Below, piece after piece: positions 30,093 to 44,296 of a stretch of DNA of 64,000 nt (within the stretch, counting starts at the first letter, position 1; every line of letters begins with the position of its first letter). The notes under the pieces were generated by a model. It was not told the DNA's origin and did not search any database. It saw only the letters and a program-made list of their open reading frames with translations. This stretch comes from Spodoptera frugiperda. Taxonomy: Eukaryota > Arthropoda > Insecta > Lepidoptera > Noctuidae. The stretch lies in contig NC_064235.1 in NCBI RefSeq assembly GCF_023101765.2, positions 3,653,501 through 3,717,500 of the forward strand, in the 5' to 3' direction. The translations under genes and the position numbers were made by a program.

Positions 30093-31199
30093 GAAAACTG
30101 GACCGAAATTACAAAATATTTAAGTTTTCCCATGATTAAGACACTAAACTCTATATGTATTCCAAATATGAAGCTTCTAAGTCTGCTAGAAGTGCCTTGG
30201 ACTTTTGATGATCGGTGAGTCAGTGAGTGACAAAATTTTGAAACTTTAACAAGTTGTCATTCTTAAACTACTGGTTCAAATTGACTGAAATTTTAAATAT
30301 TCCGTGTTTATACAATGCCGGATTAGTTACTGAAGATTCAGGTTTCTTGCTTTATCCACAACCGAATTATAGGGGGTCGAAAAAGGCCCGAATTGCTTCG
30401 AGAAAAGGATGGTGCGGCCGTGCCGCTTTTTTTTGCTCGACTTGGCGGGGGCACTGCCGTGCCCCCAGATAATTCTTAGTTATAAAATATGATATAATAA
30501 CTCTCATTAACAGTGACCTTGTTATATCAGAGAAAAATAAATAATTAGCATTGTGTTTAGCTCATACAAAAAATATATTCTTGTAGGTGTTATTACAGCT
30601 TTATTAAAATTTATTATTCTTTCGCAACTATCCTGCTATATAATGCTGGTTTCAGAATGAATTATGATTAAATTTAATCAAACACATGCGAAAATTATAA
30701 ACCATTATTAAACTCAACTACAAAACATCTCAAAATTAGTCAAGCCGTTTAGGAGTTTTCAGCACACGCATTGTTCGAAAGCAAACAAATAGTATTAATA
30801 TTACGTTAACGCGTAAAATGACTGTAACTAATCTAGTTAAGCGTAACAGGTTCAACTTATTGTTCAGTCCAATCAGTTATAGGTACTATAATGTTTACAT
30901 AGTAACGTTGGTAAGATTGTGGTGACACATGACAAGTGACAGATGACAGAAGTCGCACATAGACCATCGACGAGCAAATCAACGGATGACGTCATAAAAT
31001 TCCTACATCGCAAATGTGAAGTTTACATGCGAATAAACATGGATAGAAAATCCCAACGAACAACAGTTGGGCAGAAAACCAGGTATGATCACCTCGCTTG
31101 GTCGGAGGATCCTCCTTTTCTTAGGGAACTTTGCTCACTGTTCCCTAAAAGACCAATATTAGTTTTTTTTAAATCTTTTAGTTAAATAAGACACCTAAT

Positions 31200-31297
31200 T
31201 TAGTATGAGTTTACTTTACGTTTAAAGTAATAAAAAATTAAAGCGCCGAGCGCGCTCTCGTTTCGTTTTCGTTTAACGTAAAGCAAACTCACACTAA
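31200..31297. mobile_element. CTTAGTACGAGTT foldback MITE
   Basis: TTAGTATGAGTTTACTTTAC and AAGCAAACTCACACTAA at the ends, GCGCCGAGCGCGCTC inside. Confidence 0.65.
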
Positions 31298-32526
31298 CGG
31301 TACCGTTTACCCATACGAGTGAGGTTTCTAGAAGCCAACTGGCCCCAAAAAGCCGGTAAAGCACTTGTAACTCCTCTGGTGTTTCGGGTGTCCATGGGCG
31401 GATGCACCAATCAGATTGTAATGACTAAATGCAGCTTTTTTGAGTGTATACATCTATAATATAAAAAATATAGTCGGGTTTCCCTTCCTGAAGCTATAAC
31501 TCCAGAATGCACGAACCGATTTTCACGATTTTGCATTCTTTGGAAAGGTCTTGGGCTCAGGAAAAATTTCAAGAGAAAAGCAGAAAAAAAATCAAGAGAA
31601 AAGCAGGAAAACAGGGAAAATCATTGGTGGCGAAACGGTGTTTACTGGATTTGCTAGTACATACATAGATCTACTTTCCATAATTGTGTCTGCAAAATCA
31701 CCGTCATAAACAAACCTAATTTATCAAAAAGCATAGCTACCAATAAAAAAAGCAATTGAACAATAAACCGTAACTACGTATAAATAAGCGTCACATCACA
31801 TTGTCCTTGAACTTGCGAGAATGCCCCACTTCGCTACCACTGACTCAGTTCTCGATAACGAATTACGTATGGGCAAGGATTTGTTTCGTGATAAAATATT
31901 TTTATTGTAGTACTAGCAAACGTTAAGTGTGAGAGAGCGATGCTTCGGCACGAATGGGTCGGCTCGGACGGAGTGATTCCACGGCCTCACAAATTACCGA
32001 CGTGAAACAACGCTTGCGTTGTGTGAGTGTGTGAGTGAGATCTCAATCTCCGATTCCCCAACAACCCTTAAATTGCTAACCCCCAAAAAGTTGACAACGC
32101 ATTTGTAACGCCTCTAGTGTTTTGGGTGTCTATGGGCGACGGCGATTGCTTACCATCAGGTAATCATCATGCGCATATTTTCTATTAAAAATTTTCTGGG
32201 AATATGTCCCATGCTTTTTCATTCCCAGAACAACAATTTGTGGATCACACAAAGAGTTGTTCCGTGTGGGAAACCAACCAGCGACACGTTACGCAACAGC
32301 CGGTTGCGACGCCACTGCGCCAACCGTGCAGTCAATGCACTCTACAAAGTATGAGAGTACATACACTCGCCGCATTTATGTTATGTTCGCGATAAACTCA
32401 GAAACTACTGAACGGATTTCGATGCGGTTTTCAACAGCGGATAGACAGATTTTTGAGAAAATCTAAAGAAAACACAGTATTCAAAGTGATCCCACTTTTA
32501 CTATTATTTCTGAAGTATTTAATAAG

Positions 32527-32790
32527 TGACTGCCTCGTAGGTCGAGTGATCGCAAGTGTGACTGCCGGACAAGAGGTCTCGGGTTCGATTCCCGGGTCGG
32601 GCAAGGTATTACTGTGGTTTTTTCGGTTTCTCAGTAGTAGCTCGGAGTCTGGAATTGTGTCCAGTATATGGCAATAGGCTCACCCCCTATTACACGGGAC
32701 TTATAACACAAATGGTGAAAAGTGAGTGTACATTGTATAGCGGCATTACGTGCCGTAACGAACACCTTTGCCTACCCCTTCGAGGATAAA
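32527..32790 (+). mobile_element. tRNA-derived SINE, family 1
   Basis: GACTGCCTCGTAGGTCGAGT head, GGGTTCGATTCCCGGG B box, body to CCTACCCCTTCGAGGATAAA. Near full length. Confidence 0.85.
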
Positions 32791-33939
32791 ATTGCGTATG
32801 TAATAAGCAAGTTATTTTATTATTCTTCACTGAAAACCTCAAGAATAATACGTAAAACGTCACGCTTGGCCACTAGGTAAAAGAAGCGGCCATTAGCAAA
32901 TACATATATTTATACATAGGTACCTACTCTATTTAATTTATATATACTTTACATATATTATTATGTAACCGTGACGTAGAAAACTAGTTAAATAATTAAA
33001 CTAAGCCAATGATTGCATAGTCGAGGACGTAATTAGTTTTTAAGGACAAATAGACTACGTGAATCAATATTTTTTATATGGTATAAGCCGGTAAACGAGC
33101 AGACGGATCACCTGATGGTAAACAACCGCCGCCCATGGACACTTGAAACACTAGAGGCGTTACAAGTGCGTTGCCGGCTATTTGGAGGTTAGGAATTTAA
33201 GGGTTGTTGAGGAATTGGGAAGAAGGATAATTGGGTGTCCGGTAACCTCAATGCAAGCGTTGTTTCACGTCGGTATTCTGTGAGGCCGTGGTATCACACC
33301 GGTCGAGCCGGCCCATTCGTGCCGAAGCATGTCCCACACTTAACTATAAGAAAATCGCGGATGGGCCTCTTCTACAGATATGAAAGCGGTTTATAATCAC
33401 CATACGTGGCAGGTGGAAGGTGGATCGTAATTTAAAAGGTTCAGGTTTATCAGAGAGCACTGCTGCCCAGTCTCTGTCAAATGTGTAGTGTACATAGTAC
33501 ACAGTAGTGTAAAACGTCTTCTTCTACTCAATACTTTCCACATGTAAGGCTTAAGTGGTAAACTTAACTATTACTCTGATTTTGATGGTATTCAACAGAG
33601 TCCCATCAAAATCAGTAAATCAGTTTCCGAGTTACAAAGTAACAAACGTTGTAAGCAATCACGGATCAATTACGAACATTAAAAATTAACCCTATTAGCA
33701 ACGTTAATAGATTCATTTTCGTGTAAACACGCTACTGACGTGCAGCTAAGCAATTACGTTTCATAGTAAATCGTTTAAAGTCGTCATTGTCGTCTGAATG
33801 GTCTTTCTAAGTCTCACATTTTTATGTTAATTCATGCTAAGTGATGTTCGATAGGGCATTTATACTTTTACGATTTCTTGTACATAGTTTGAAAGTAAAT
33901 TGGTTTTGTAATTGGGTCAGATTTAAACGGCATCAAACT

Positions 33940-34185
33940 GCCTCTTTGACCAAGTGGATGCAAGTTCAATTGCTGGGCAAGGAGTTCTGATTCCCGGGTC
34001 GAAAAAAGTATTACTGGGCCTTTTTCAGTTTTTTCAAAATTTCTCAATAGTAGCACGAAGTCTGGATATGTGCCCGGTATATGGCAATAGGCTCACCCCC
34101 AATTACATGGCACTTATAACCTAAATAGTGAAAAACGGGTGTACATTGTAGAGTGGCATTATGTGCACCACTGCCTACCTGTGAT
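33940..34185 (+). mobile_element. tRNA-derived SINE, family 1, diverged
   Basis: CTGCCTCTTTGACCAAGTGG head, B box altered (TTCTGATTCCCGGG), body recognisable to CTGCCTACC. Confidence 0.7.
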
Positions 34186-34554
34186 ATTGTTGGTAAAACG
34201 GTATCACTAGTCGGAAAAAAAGCTATTCCTTGTTCTCTTCATAACACACAGAATCTAATTCGGTGCAGTCGTTCGGGAGTTATGCCCTAAAATACATTTT
34301 AGTGATTAATTTGTATTGGAAATAAGCAAGCCCGGAATAAAAGCTTTGCAGGTTTCTTGGAATGGAAATGGGGAAGACCACAGAACGTTTAAAAGATGGT
34401 ATGAAGAAGGTTGATCTGGATGGCAAGAGTTTAATGGAGACAGGGATAGAGGATATTGAATGAGTCTTCTAGCAAAGTTATGGCAATTCCTATTGCCATG
34501 ATTTTAGCTAGCTTTCTTTAAAAGGCAATTAGAAAAAAAGAAGAAAATAATTGA

Positions 34555-34655
34555 CTGCATGGTTGGGGTGGTGACTGGGCAACCGGGTGTAGCTTGTTCC
34601 AATTCCCGCAAGAAGCAACTCTGTGTGATACACAAATTGTTGTTTCGGGTCTAGG
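34555..34655 (+). mobile_element. tRNA-derived SINE, family 2, plus orientation
   Basis: GACTGCATGGTTGGGGTGGT head to CACAAATTGTTGTTTCGGGT; B box decayed. Confidence 0.65.
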
Positions 34656-36344
34656 TGCGGCCCCATCTGTGGTAGTCTGGCTCTTTGAGGCGAGCGCAAA
34701 TGAGGGCTTTATAACACTATAGAGCGAACTCATGGTCTAAGTGACACCTTAAGCGTTATTTTCTTAGAAACAATATTTGCATTAGTTACGCTTCATTAAG
34801 ACCATAACCTTGCTGTGTGTGACGCATCTGATGGCATCATAAATCTACAAGACCAAGTACTACATCTACCTACTAAAATAGCATTGCTATCTTTGAAAAA
34901 GGACGATGGGGTTTTAAAAAAGGATTTTTTGGCTTTGAAATGAGACTTCAAAGGCCTAAAAGAGGTGCATCTCCTATAAGTCGGGATCTACAATAGATAC
35001 AAGTGTAAAAACACCACTCACAAGGTTTTTTAGACTGCCTAAGGATGCTTCTGCACCAGAGATGTGCAATGTAGCTGTGCTACGAAGATGTAATAACTAA
35101 ACTGTGAAACTATGTGACTGTTTTCACTGATACTAAGCTATGTATCTGTGTGACAAAGATGCGCAGCTCGAGTATGCGATGTATCGAGTAGGTAAGCCAT
35201 CCGTGAAACTGCTTAGCAAGAGATTCCGGATATTTTTGATTGGATAGGAGAATACACGAGCAGTCGGATCACCTGATCGTAACTGATCGGTGCAGCCCAT
35301 GGATACCTGCAGCACCTGAGGTGTTATAAGTGCGTTTTGTCTACGTTTTTGGAGCTTCTAGTATCACTCCTATGAAATGAGTCGAATGCTCATTTAGCAC
35401 TTGCCTACAAATAGAGTAAAAAAATAATTTTTATGAGATTGACGTCAATTTTGACACTTGTCAGGGTCATTTCCATACATTTTTTTTTAACGGGCGGAAA
35501 AATCATATAATGACTTCTCCCGCCTTGGGCGAGGCGAGAGGGAGTGTCGAACTCTACTGACTGAAATCCACTGCGTTACTACTTTTGCTTTTCGAGCCGG
35601 AGACTTGGTAACCCGCTAGGTAGTCCGCAGCTCCGGGTAGTATCATCCCCATACATTGTGTTTTCTATTCTCTTGGTAAACAAGCGCTTAAGTGGCATTT
35701 TGCTAGAGGTATTGGCGAGAAAGGGAGATCTGTGCATGCGAAATTAGTGCTTGTATAGTCAGAAAACAGGTCAAAATAACATTTTCTGGACAGAAAAAGG
35801 TGGTAATTCTATATATATTTTGCTTACGACAAAACTATATTGTGTGGCCCGCCTAATAGCGTATAATGTATTCATTTAGCGTGGAGTGTAACGTCATAGC
35901 GATGTCAAAGGTCGGAATCGATCGTCGCACGCCACACTACAGATTTACTTTAAAAATTACTATTGAGAACTTCTTTATAATAACTTGTAACATTGATTTC
36001 TATGGTATAGGAAATATAGAAGCACAAGATGAATTCAGGCATTTTATACTGTATGGAGATCACTCATATGACTTAAATGAAACTACAAGTAGTACTCGTC
36101 CACAGAAGCATAATACAACTTAATATTTCAACAAAAACCGAAAAAATTACTTAATAAAATAAATATTAAATAAATCAAGTATTAAATTCTGTATGAACAG
36201 CTCCATGTTCCTTGACCACAGAAGAACTGTAATGTTGTAGGTTGTCTAGGAATGTTACGGACATGTGGCGCGGCTGTTACGAGTATTGCCGTATTTGTAA
36301 AGAGTGTCAAAATAACTCAAAAAGAACACTGCAGTTTTTGGCTT

Positions 36345-36480
36345 ATCCGCGACTCCGATGCCCGGAGTATCTCTCGTGACGGTTGGAGCATGAAGAGGTT
36401 CGTTCCCTCATACCTCTCCTCCTTCTTAGCTAACATGACTGGTTCGCAGAAGGAGACGGCATCCCAGTCCCCCTCGCTCC
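36345..36480 (-). pseudogene. R1-like LINE ORF remnant
   Basis: Complement of the C-terminal ORF of the LINE at 17938-18650: SEGDWDAVSFCEPVMLAK is the same protein stretch with changes. Confidence 0.65.
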
Positions 36481-38089
36481 GTATCAAGGCCGGACACAAA
36501 ACCTCTGTCCTCATCTAATGACGTAACAACCAGCTTAACATGACAACAATCAGCTGATTCGATCTTAACGATGTCGTTGGCAAGACAAGGATCAGACAAA
36601 CAGTAGCTTTATCATCATTTGGTTGATACCATCGGCAAGCACTATTACTTGATCACGTCACGTCATGCACTTAAATATTAGCCTTTTTTTTGAGGGGGAA
36701 AATTCTGGTGTCAAATTCTTACTGACTAAAAACCACCCCGTTCCTTCTCCTGCTTTGAGCCGGAGCCCCAGTAACCTTTTACGTTGTCCGCAGCTCCGGA
36801 TCAAATATTAGGCTAGTAACGTTATATTTTTATTTTTTTATGCTATAAGCCGGTAAACGAGCAGACGGATCACCTGATGGTAAGTATGATAAGCAATCGC
36901 CACCGCCAATGTATACTTGAAACACTTAAGGCGTTACAAGTTATAACCAACCCACATTGAGCAAGCGTGGTGATTAATGCTCAAAACTTCTCCGTGTGAG
37001 AAGAGGCTTTTGGTCAGCAGTGGCCACTTATAGGCTGTTGGTGTGAAGTTAAGTGGGTGTGACTGTAATATGCTTGGTGCCTGTCAACTGAATCTAAGCC
37101 AGTCTCTGACAAGCTTGCCAGAGACCTTGCTGTGATTTTAATTAAAAATATTTTAACTATTATAATTAACCAGATATATTTCTTGCTGGCATTGTCACTA
37201 TCAGTTCACCTTTAATTTTAAAAGGAAACTAGAAAGTCTAAGTTCAATCTAAAGGTCATAATACAAACCTGATAGCTTTAGAAAGGAATTTTATAATTTC
37301 ATTGAGCCTGTCAAAAGCATTTAGACCAAGTGGGTTTGATGTTTTGAGAGTGGCAGTTCTAACAACATTACTTCGTTGATTTATGAGTACAGAAATCATT
37401 GCCTATGTAGTTTTATGAAGGTTTGAACATTATTTTTCTATGGGAGAAGCCCGCCATTCTCTCCAAAAGAACGCTACAACTTCTGTAAGCCAGGATCTAC
37501 AGTAGATACAACCATGAAAACGCTGAAACATTAATGTCCGACGCGTCCCAGGGACATGAATGACTGTCTTGGATCCCGCAAGGAATAAACAACGAACGCA
37601 ATAAATCAGAGGATATTATACAGAGAGAGAGAGAGTAGTGTCAAGTTTAATGTTTAGAAGAATCTACATATTTCATCCAAAACTATATTTTCCTCCATAT
37701 CAAATATTTACGTGAGTAAGCCGAAAAACATAATAATTAAGTCCTAATCACACGATTCCGTAGATACTAGATATTTATAATATAAATCTTCAGTTACATG
37801 AATAATTACATATTATCTCAAACGATTATATCAAATATAAGTATGTGGTGTAATCTTATCAAGGCCTTATGTTGAATAACAACAAAAAGGCCCATCTGTT
37901 CCTATGTTAACACAGGGTGTCTGATATTTTCACATGGAGGTAAAGTACCTTAAACACTGTAGACTGTAGATTGACAGTTCGACTGAAAGATAACTTAATT
38001 TATTGTGAAAAGAATTGGACCTGCATTTATAGATGTTTTTTGCTAAAAAATAATGACCTATCTCAATCCAAAATTATGATCGAATTCGA

Positions 38090-38237
38090 GATTGCTTCGC
38101 TTCAAGCTTCCTTGTGCGAGCTGCTAGGGAGTGGAACTCCTTGCCGGAGTCTGTTTCCTGATGGGTATAACCTGGGTGTCTTCAAAGCCCGAGTGAATAG
38201 GTTGCTTTTGGGCAGACGTTATAGTCAGGCGAGATAG
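38090..38237 (+). pseudogene. LINE ORF2 C-terminal fragment, second family
   Basis: Reads LPESVFPDGYNLGVFKARVN and RLLLGRR with a preceding out-of-frame FASSF-type segment, so it is frameshifted. Typical LINE C-terminus. Confidence 0.6.
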
Positions 38238-38724
38238 CGGCCAAACGTCGGCCCATTTAACATAAAAAAGAATAGCTTCTGCCTGCGTTAAATATCCAAA
38301 CCAAGTTTCACTAGATGACACACTGACTTTAGGCATTAGGTACAATTCATTTATCACACATCAAAAATCAGATTTTTTTAAAATAACAATCAATAACAAA
38401 AAATGTGTAATAGGAATTTCCGCACCTAATTTATATTTATCTGTAGATCTATAGATATTTCCTCAGAAAATCAAAATAAATCACCTTTACACTTAGTACC
38501 TGCAAAATGAAGAAGGTCGTTTCTAACTGACTGACTTAAGGTCATTGGGAGAGACCTGTGTGAGAGTGCTTTTCCACCAGAGATGTGCTATGTAGCTGTA
38601 ATAGCTAAGCTGTGAAACTATGTGACGGTTTCCACCGATACTAAGCTGTGCGAGTATTAATCCGGTCGAGCCGGCCCATTCGTGCCGAAGCATGGCTCTA
38701 ATACACATTTTTTTTTATGGAATA

Positions 38725-38960
38725 GGTGGCAAACGAGCAAGTGGGCACCTGATGGTAAGCGATCAGCGCCGCCCATGGACACCCGCAACACCAGAGAAGT
38801 CACAGGTGCGTTGCCGGCCTTTTAAAAAGGAGTACGCTCTTTTCTTGAAGGTTTGAAGGTCGTATCGGTTCGGATATACCGCTGACGACAGCTCGTTCCA
38901 CAGTTTTGCTGTGCGAGGCAGAAAGTTGCGCGAGAAGCGCACAGTTGTGGCCTGCCAATA
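38725..38960 (-). pseudogene. LINE ORF2 C-terminal fragment with 3' UTR
   Basis: On the minus strand reads TVRFSRNFLPRTAKLWNELS then SAVYPNRYDLQTFKKRAYS, followed by the CCATGGGCGGCGCTGATC / ATCAGGTG tail. Same family as 15040-15215. Confidence 0.7.
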
Positions 38961-41900
38961 TTATTTTTTTATAGTATAAATAAAAACTAAGTCATTAGGC
39001 ATATAGGTAGATAATCGTATTAAAGATTCGTATTATTATGTATCACACGTATGATTCAACATTTCACTTGCATACTTGAAACACTATCTAATCATTAAGC
39101 AATTAAGTAAATAAATCAAATACCTATATACCTTTATCGATTTCTAGACTAATAAATACAATTGGAGTGTCTGTTTGTAATATTGCAATAATCGCTTTTT
39201 ATTACCTACATGCATGTGAATACACATACGATACATATATCAAAATGATAATTTTTACTATTTTTGTCTTTGAAATAGCAGGAACGATTTTGACGGGACT
39301 TTTATTGGCAGGTAGCTAATGTACTAAGGAGCAATTTAGGCTACTTTTATTAGTTACAAAGTTCATAATCCACGCAAGCAAAGCCGCGGGCATTACCAAG
39401 TAAACGATAAAAGTGAGTTGACGAAACGTATGTTCGCGCCAAACTCTTGAACGGCTGCACTGCGTTTGATAATTTCTGTTTTTATAAAAAGTAAGGCAAT
39501 GACAGTGCTTTAATGTCATTGCCTTTATGACAGTGCTGGACTGTAGGCCTCCTCTACATAATTTCTATAACCATAATCCACATAAGAAGAGAGCATTTCT
39601 GGAATCTCCAACTTGACAGGATTTTTAAGCTATGCTGCGAAGATGTAATAGCTTAGCTGTGAAACTATGTGACCGTTTCCATTTATACTTAGCTGTGGAA
39701 GGAAGATGTGTAGCTCGAGTATGCGATGTATCGATAGTAGGAAAGCCATCCATAGCACGCATCTTTCCATATAAAAAAAAAACATAGCTTAACTGAGTCC
39801 GTTTCCACCAGTGCCGAGCTATGTGTACCAATGAATACGATTGGTGGAAGCCAAACGTATCCACAGCAACGTAGCCTAGCACATCTTTGATGGAAAAGCA
39901 CTCGAATAATTATCTTACAAGTTCATCGGCTGATTTATGAATATGTGTTAAAAACGTGAACCAGTCTTTTAAATAGACAACAAAGGGTATAAGTTAACAT
40001 GTGAATTGCGCAAATGACGTTATGACCTAGTTTAGGTCATAGGTACATAATATTAGAGCTGAATTTTCCTTAAAGAGGTCGACGGAGGTGTGTCTCATTG
40101 ATTTTGCTTCCTATTTTATTAGATCAATACACAATAAAATTAAACCCGATCTTTAAACAAAATGACTTTCTTAATAGAAAGTAAGTTTGGTCGGGTTTGT
40201 GCTATTTCGAGGCTATAATATGATATGTATGAGTATGAAAAAGTAAAAATAAATACAACATATTAACTTTTACTTATCAATAGATTATAATTAAGCCTGT
40301 AGATAAAAATAGGACATTTAAGACACCCATCAAATTTAACCCCCCAAAAAAGCCATCAGACGACCACAGATGGGGCCCAGGAAGGCTAAAGCCTGATCCA
40401 GAGCTGCGGACTGCCTTACGAGTTTATCCAGGGCACCGGCTCGAATGGCAGGAGTAGGAACGGGGTGATTTTTAGTCAGTAAGAATGTGACTGAGGGAGA
40501 AGGTTTTGGATGATTAAAGAAAACCCCCAAAAAGGAAGACATTTTGGCAATTTTCTAACGAAATACAACACGAGAAAAATTCTCACCCGTTTTAACGTAC
40601 AAATATACAGACAAGGCACACAGATCAATAATAATAACAAGTATGGGACTAACTTTGACGGTAAAAACGTCACGAGGAGGCGAAAGGTTAAACGTATTCT
40701 CGTTATGTACGCACAGATCATATATTAACCAGTTAAGCATTTAAATAGACAGTAATAGACACTATAGTGTTAAAAGAAGATGCAAAACTAATGTTTAATT
40801 CATGTGTGCTAAGGTTTAAGATGCCTTGCCTTAGAAAAATGAGGGTTTTTGCATCGCTAGGGGCGCTAGGGACGCTTCAAGTATATTGCCCAATAAAAAT
40901 ATTAATTTGCAAGTGTGGGAGAGGGCACAAATGGGCTGGCTCGACTGGACTGATATCACGGCCTCACAGAAAACCGACGTAAAACAACGCTTGCATTGTG
41001 TTTCCTGGGGTTACTAGAGGCCTAATTACCCTCTTAGTAATCCCCGATTCCCCAACAACCCTTAAATTCCTAACCCCAAAACCCCCTGCAACCCCTTTGG
41101 TTTCAGATGTCCATGGGCGCTGGCCAACGCTTACCATCAGGTGATCCGTCTGCACGTTTACCGGCTTATATCGTAAAGAAAATCGCCATAAGTTTTGGTA
41201 AAAGGTGCACATTACGGCAAAGTTCAAGTTGTTATGAATAAAATATACTTAAGCAAGCATAATGTGAAATATTGTTATAAATGTCTTGACTTTAAAACTA
41301 AACTGAATTAAAAGGTAGTTAAGGTCTAAAACAACGGCCATAGTTCTATATTTATCTGTTAATAGTGAAAGGAAACTAAATGGGTTAAGGTTTCATACTC
41401 GTTCTAGCGACAAAAACTAGAATTATAACTAGATATCAAGCATTTGAAACAGTTGCATTGTCTCAATATCATTAGAACTTGAGACGGGATATTTACCATG
41501 TTTATTTATGTCTATGAGTTTCTGATATTTCGGCACTGTTGCAAGCGCTATGATCACGAACATGGTAATTTAAGAGGCTGTTTTTTTTATTTGCATCATA
41601 TTTCAAATAATGCATGCGGTGCTAGCCTATAAGAAATTGTAATACTTAGATAAATATATAATAATTTCACCTTTTAAATTAGTATATACAATTGTTGGTT
41701 AGCCAGAAATAATTAATAAATAACAGTTGGTGGGCAATCGGGGATTGGGAAGATGGGGTATTCTTATACAATAGGGGTAATTGGGTCTCCGATAACCTTA
41801 TTCACACAATCGCTGTTTCACGTCGGTTTTCTGTGAGTTTAAGATCTGTGAGTCAAGAAAGTCAGACTATTACTGACTAAAAACCACCCCGTTCCTACTC

Positions 41901-42039
41901 CTGCTTTTCGAGCCGGAGCCCCGGTAACCCGCTAGGTAGTCCGCAGCTCTGGACAGCGGTTCCCTGCGACCTTTATCAACTATTTGTTTAAGGTCTTACC
42001 GACCTTGACATTGACCTCAGAATCATGAGCTTTTTATTA

Positions 42040-42575
42040 AGGTTCTGTAGCCAAATGGCAAAAAACGGAACCATAAGGGTTCCGTTTTTTGCCATTTGGC
42101 TAGATTCGTCATGTCTGTCTGTCTGTCTGTCCGTCCGTCCGTATGTCACAGCCATTTATTTCCAAAACTGTTGTGCCTACATAGTTGAAACTTTGTAAAA
42201 TGGTGTATTTCGGTAACCGCTATTAGAATTTTGAATAAAAATTAATAAATATAAAAATTAAAGGGCTCCACTCCACAACTCCATACATGGAACTGATTCA
42301 AAAAATGTGTGTCCCACCCTAACTTTTAAAATAATAGTGTGAGAAACCCGAAAAAAATATATGCTGTAGATTTCAATGGAAACTAACAACGAAAATTAGT
42401 TTGAACGAGATATCATTATTAATTTTTAAGAAATAAAACATCATTTTCAAAAACCGCAAATATAACTTTGTCGTTCATACAAACACTATGTAAAACCCAG
42501 TGGTTTTACATCTTTTATATTACTTGCTGTTACGGAACCCTTCATGAGCGAGTCCGACTCGCACTTGGCCGGTTT
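42040..42575. mobile_element. Repeat with perfect GGTTCCG hairpin start and CTTGGCCGG end
   Basis: AGCCAAATGGCAAAAAACGG plus AACC at 42053 faces its exact complement through 42102. Then CTGTCTGTCTGTCTGTCCGT and, at the right, TACGGAACCCTTCATGAGCG ... GACTCGCACTTGGCCGG. The right end recurs at 51497-51545. Confidence 0.6.
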
Positions 42576-44155
42576 TTTTAGGCTTTGCCCACAATTGTTC
42601 CGGTGTTTTCATGGTTGTATTTACTGTAGATCCTGGCTTACAGGAGTTGCAGCGGTATGGGAGGTTGTGGCGGGCTTGTCCCATAAAAAAAGGATCCCTA
42701 TTCACCCCGTTTTACCGTTACATGACTGACAATTTCGAATATCAAAATAACCCCCCAGTGATTATATAAAACACATAATACCTACTTACTATAATCTATC
42801 TTAAGTTTATCTTAGTAGCGGTTACTTGACATTTGACATAATAATATGTAGGTAACATTAAAATATAAAAATATAGCAGAGAGGTCGCGTTACCGGGACT
42901 AAAAACATTGATAGAAATAAATGATTTGTCTGTGTGTGAAGTTTCATCAATATCCGTTCAGCTGTTTTTGAGTTAGAGAGTAACAAACATTGATATGAAT
43001 AACTAGCTTAAGACAAGCGGCTTCACCCGCGTTTTTGTAGAATAAAAAGTGGCCAATGCGTTATTCCAGACCTGAATCTATCTACCCATGTTCAAAAATT
43101 CAATTCGATCCCTTCAGCTGTTTTGACGTGAAGGAGTAACAAATAAACATACCAACCAGTAGTTACCAGTTTTTTAACATAGATTACATAAAAAATTGTA
43201 GGTTATTATGGAGCCTGACCATTAGAGAAAGAGAGACAGGTATAAAAACAATCTTCCAGCTGTCTATCTAGAACTATCCAGTATCCTGAGACGAAAACTA
43301 ACCAACACAATGTACTAATTACGAAATCTATCCCTGTACCCGATCGCATCTTATTACGTTCACCCGTTTAGGAGTTTTTTAAGCACCAAATATACTAACT
43401 AAAGATTTTTAGAGACATTAGTATCTGCATTCACTTCCCAAATCATCATTGTCTACACGATCACAGAACAATTTATCAAAAAAGACTTTTTTATACGAAA
43501 AAATAAAACAGTACCTAATGACGAAATTTAACGACAGCACTTAGCTAAATGCTGATGGATCGTCAAGTAATACAAAAAGTCATTTGTTTGTATTAAAAAT
43601 TCACTTGGTTATACATTATTTCGGTGGCCAATTAAGTCGTACGTTTTTGAACTTTGTACGTTGTTTTCCAATAAGTATTTGATGGCATCTACTCGGAATC
43701 AACCGGTTCTTATTTGCTAAAGTCGTCGTCAGCACTCGTCTCTGGACATATCTCTACCATATTTACAGTTTTATGTGAAAACAGCGTTTCTTTTTATATA
43801 AAAACGTATATATTCGTCTACATTATACAAAACGAAGACAATTTCGTAAGCATGACTTAGCTTGTTGCCGCGATTTATTCATTAATTCCACAAATTGTTT
43901 TAAAAATACATAATCCAAATTTTTATCTATAAAGTTTATAGTATAAGAACTACATATTAACACTGTATTCATGTATTCATATTTAGTTATTATTGTATTC
44001 TAATATAAAATAAAACTTTAAAGAGTGTAAAGGCACTCGTTCCACGCACTTTCGCCGAGTGCCACCTAACCAATTTACATATTACAAAGCAAACTACAGC
44101 TAGCAAACTATAAATTAATAATAAAATATTAATATTATCACTCACTTTGAAATAT

Positions 44156-44296
44156 CGCTGGCGTGCGATTTGAAATCCAGATAATATTGAACAAAAAAAT
44201 AATAATTAATTAATATCCACGCGCGGTTATCACTCGCGGTATATTTTCGAATTTACAAACGACGCGTCCGCTCCGTGCGGCTTCAAGCGCGCGACT
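44156..44296 (-). promoter_or_regulatory. Candidate ATPCL non-coding first exon and core promoter, proximal
   Basis: On the minus strand an arthropod initiator TCAGT (A+1 at 44296) is followed at exactly +28 to +32 by GGACG, matching the DPE consensus RGWYV. The predicted 141-nt leader ends TTTCAAA|GTGAGTGA, a strong donor. The patch is CpG-rich compared with its surroundings. Assignment to ATPCL is inference: its first coding exon begins with an acceptor and no other minus-strand gene is seen between. Another transcript could own it. Confidence 0.5.

Larger units (their letters stand above)
27275..44155. other. No host gene recognised; repeat-rich interval
   Basis: Presumed ATPCL first intron or intergenic DNA. 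Holds LINE tails, SINEs, MITEs and TAGC repeats listed separately. Short ORFs here (for example 35866-36123, 85 codons) match nothing I know and lack splice or context support. Confidence 0.5.

Noticed and set aside
35866..36123. 85-codon ORF followed by AATAAA words
   Set aside because: Not recognised, no splice or promoter support, length expected by chance; left as unknown.
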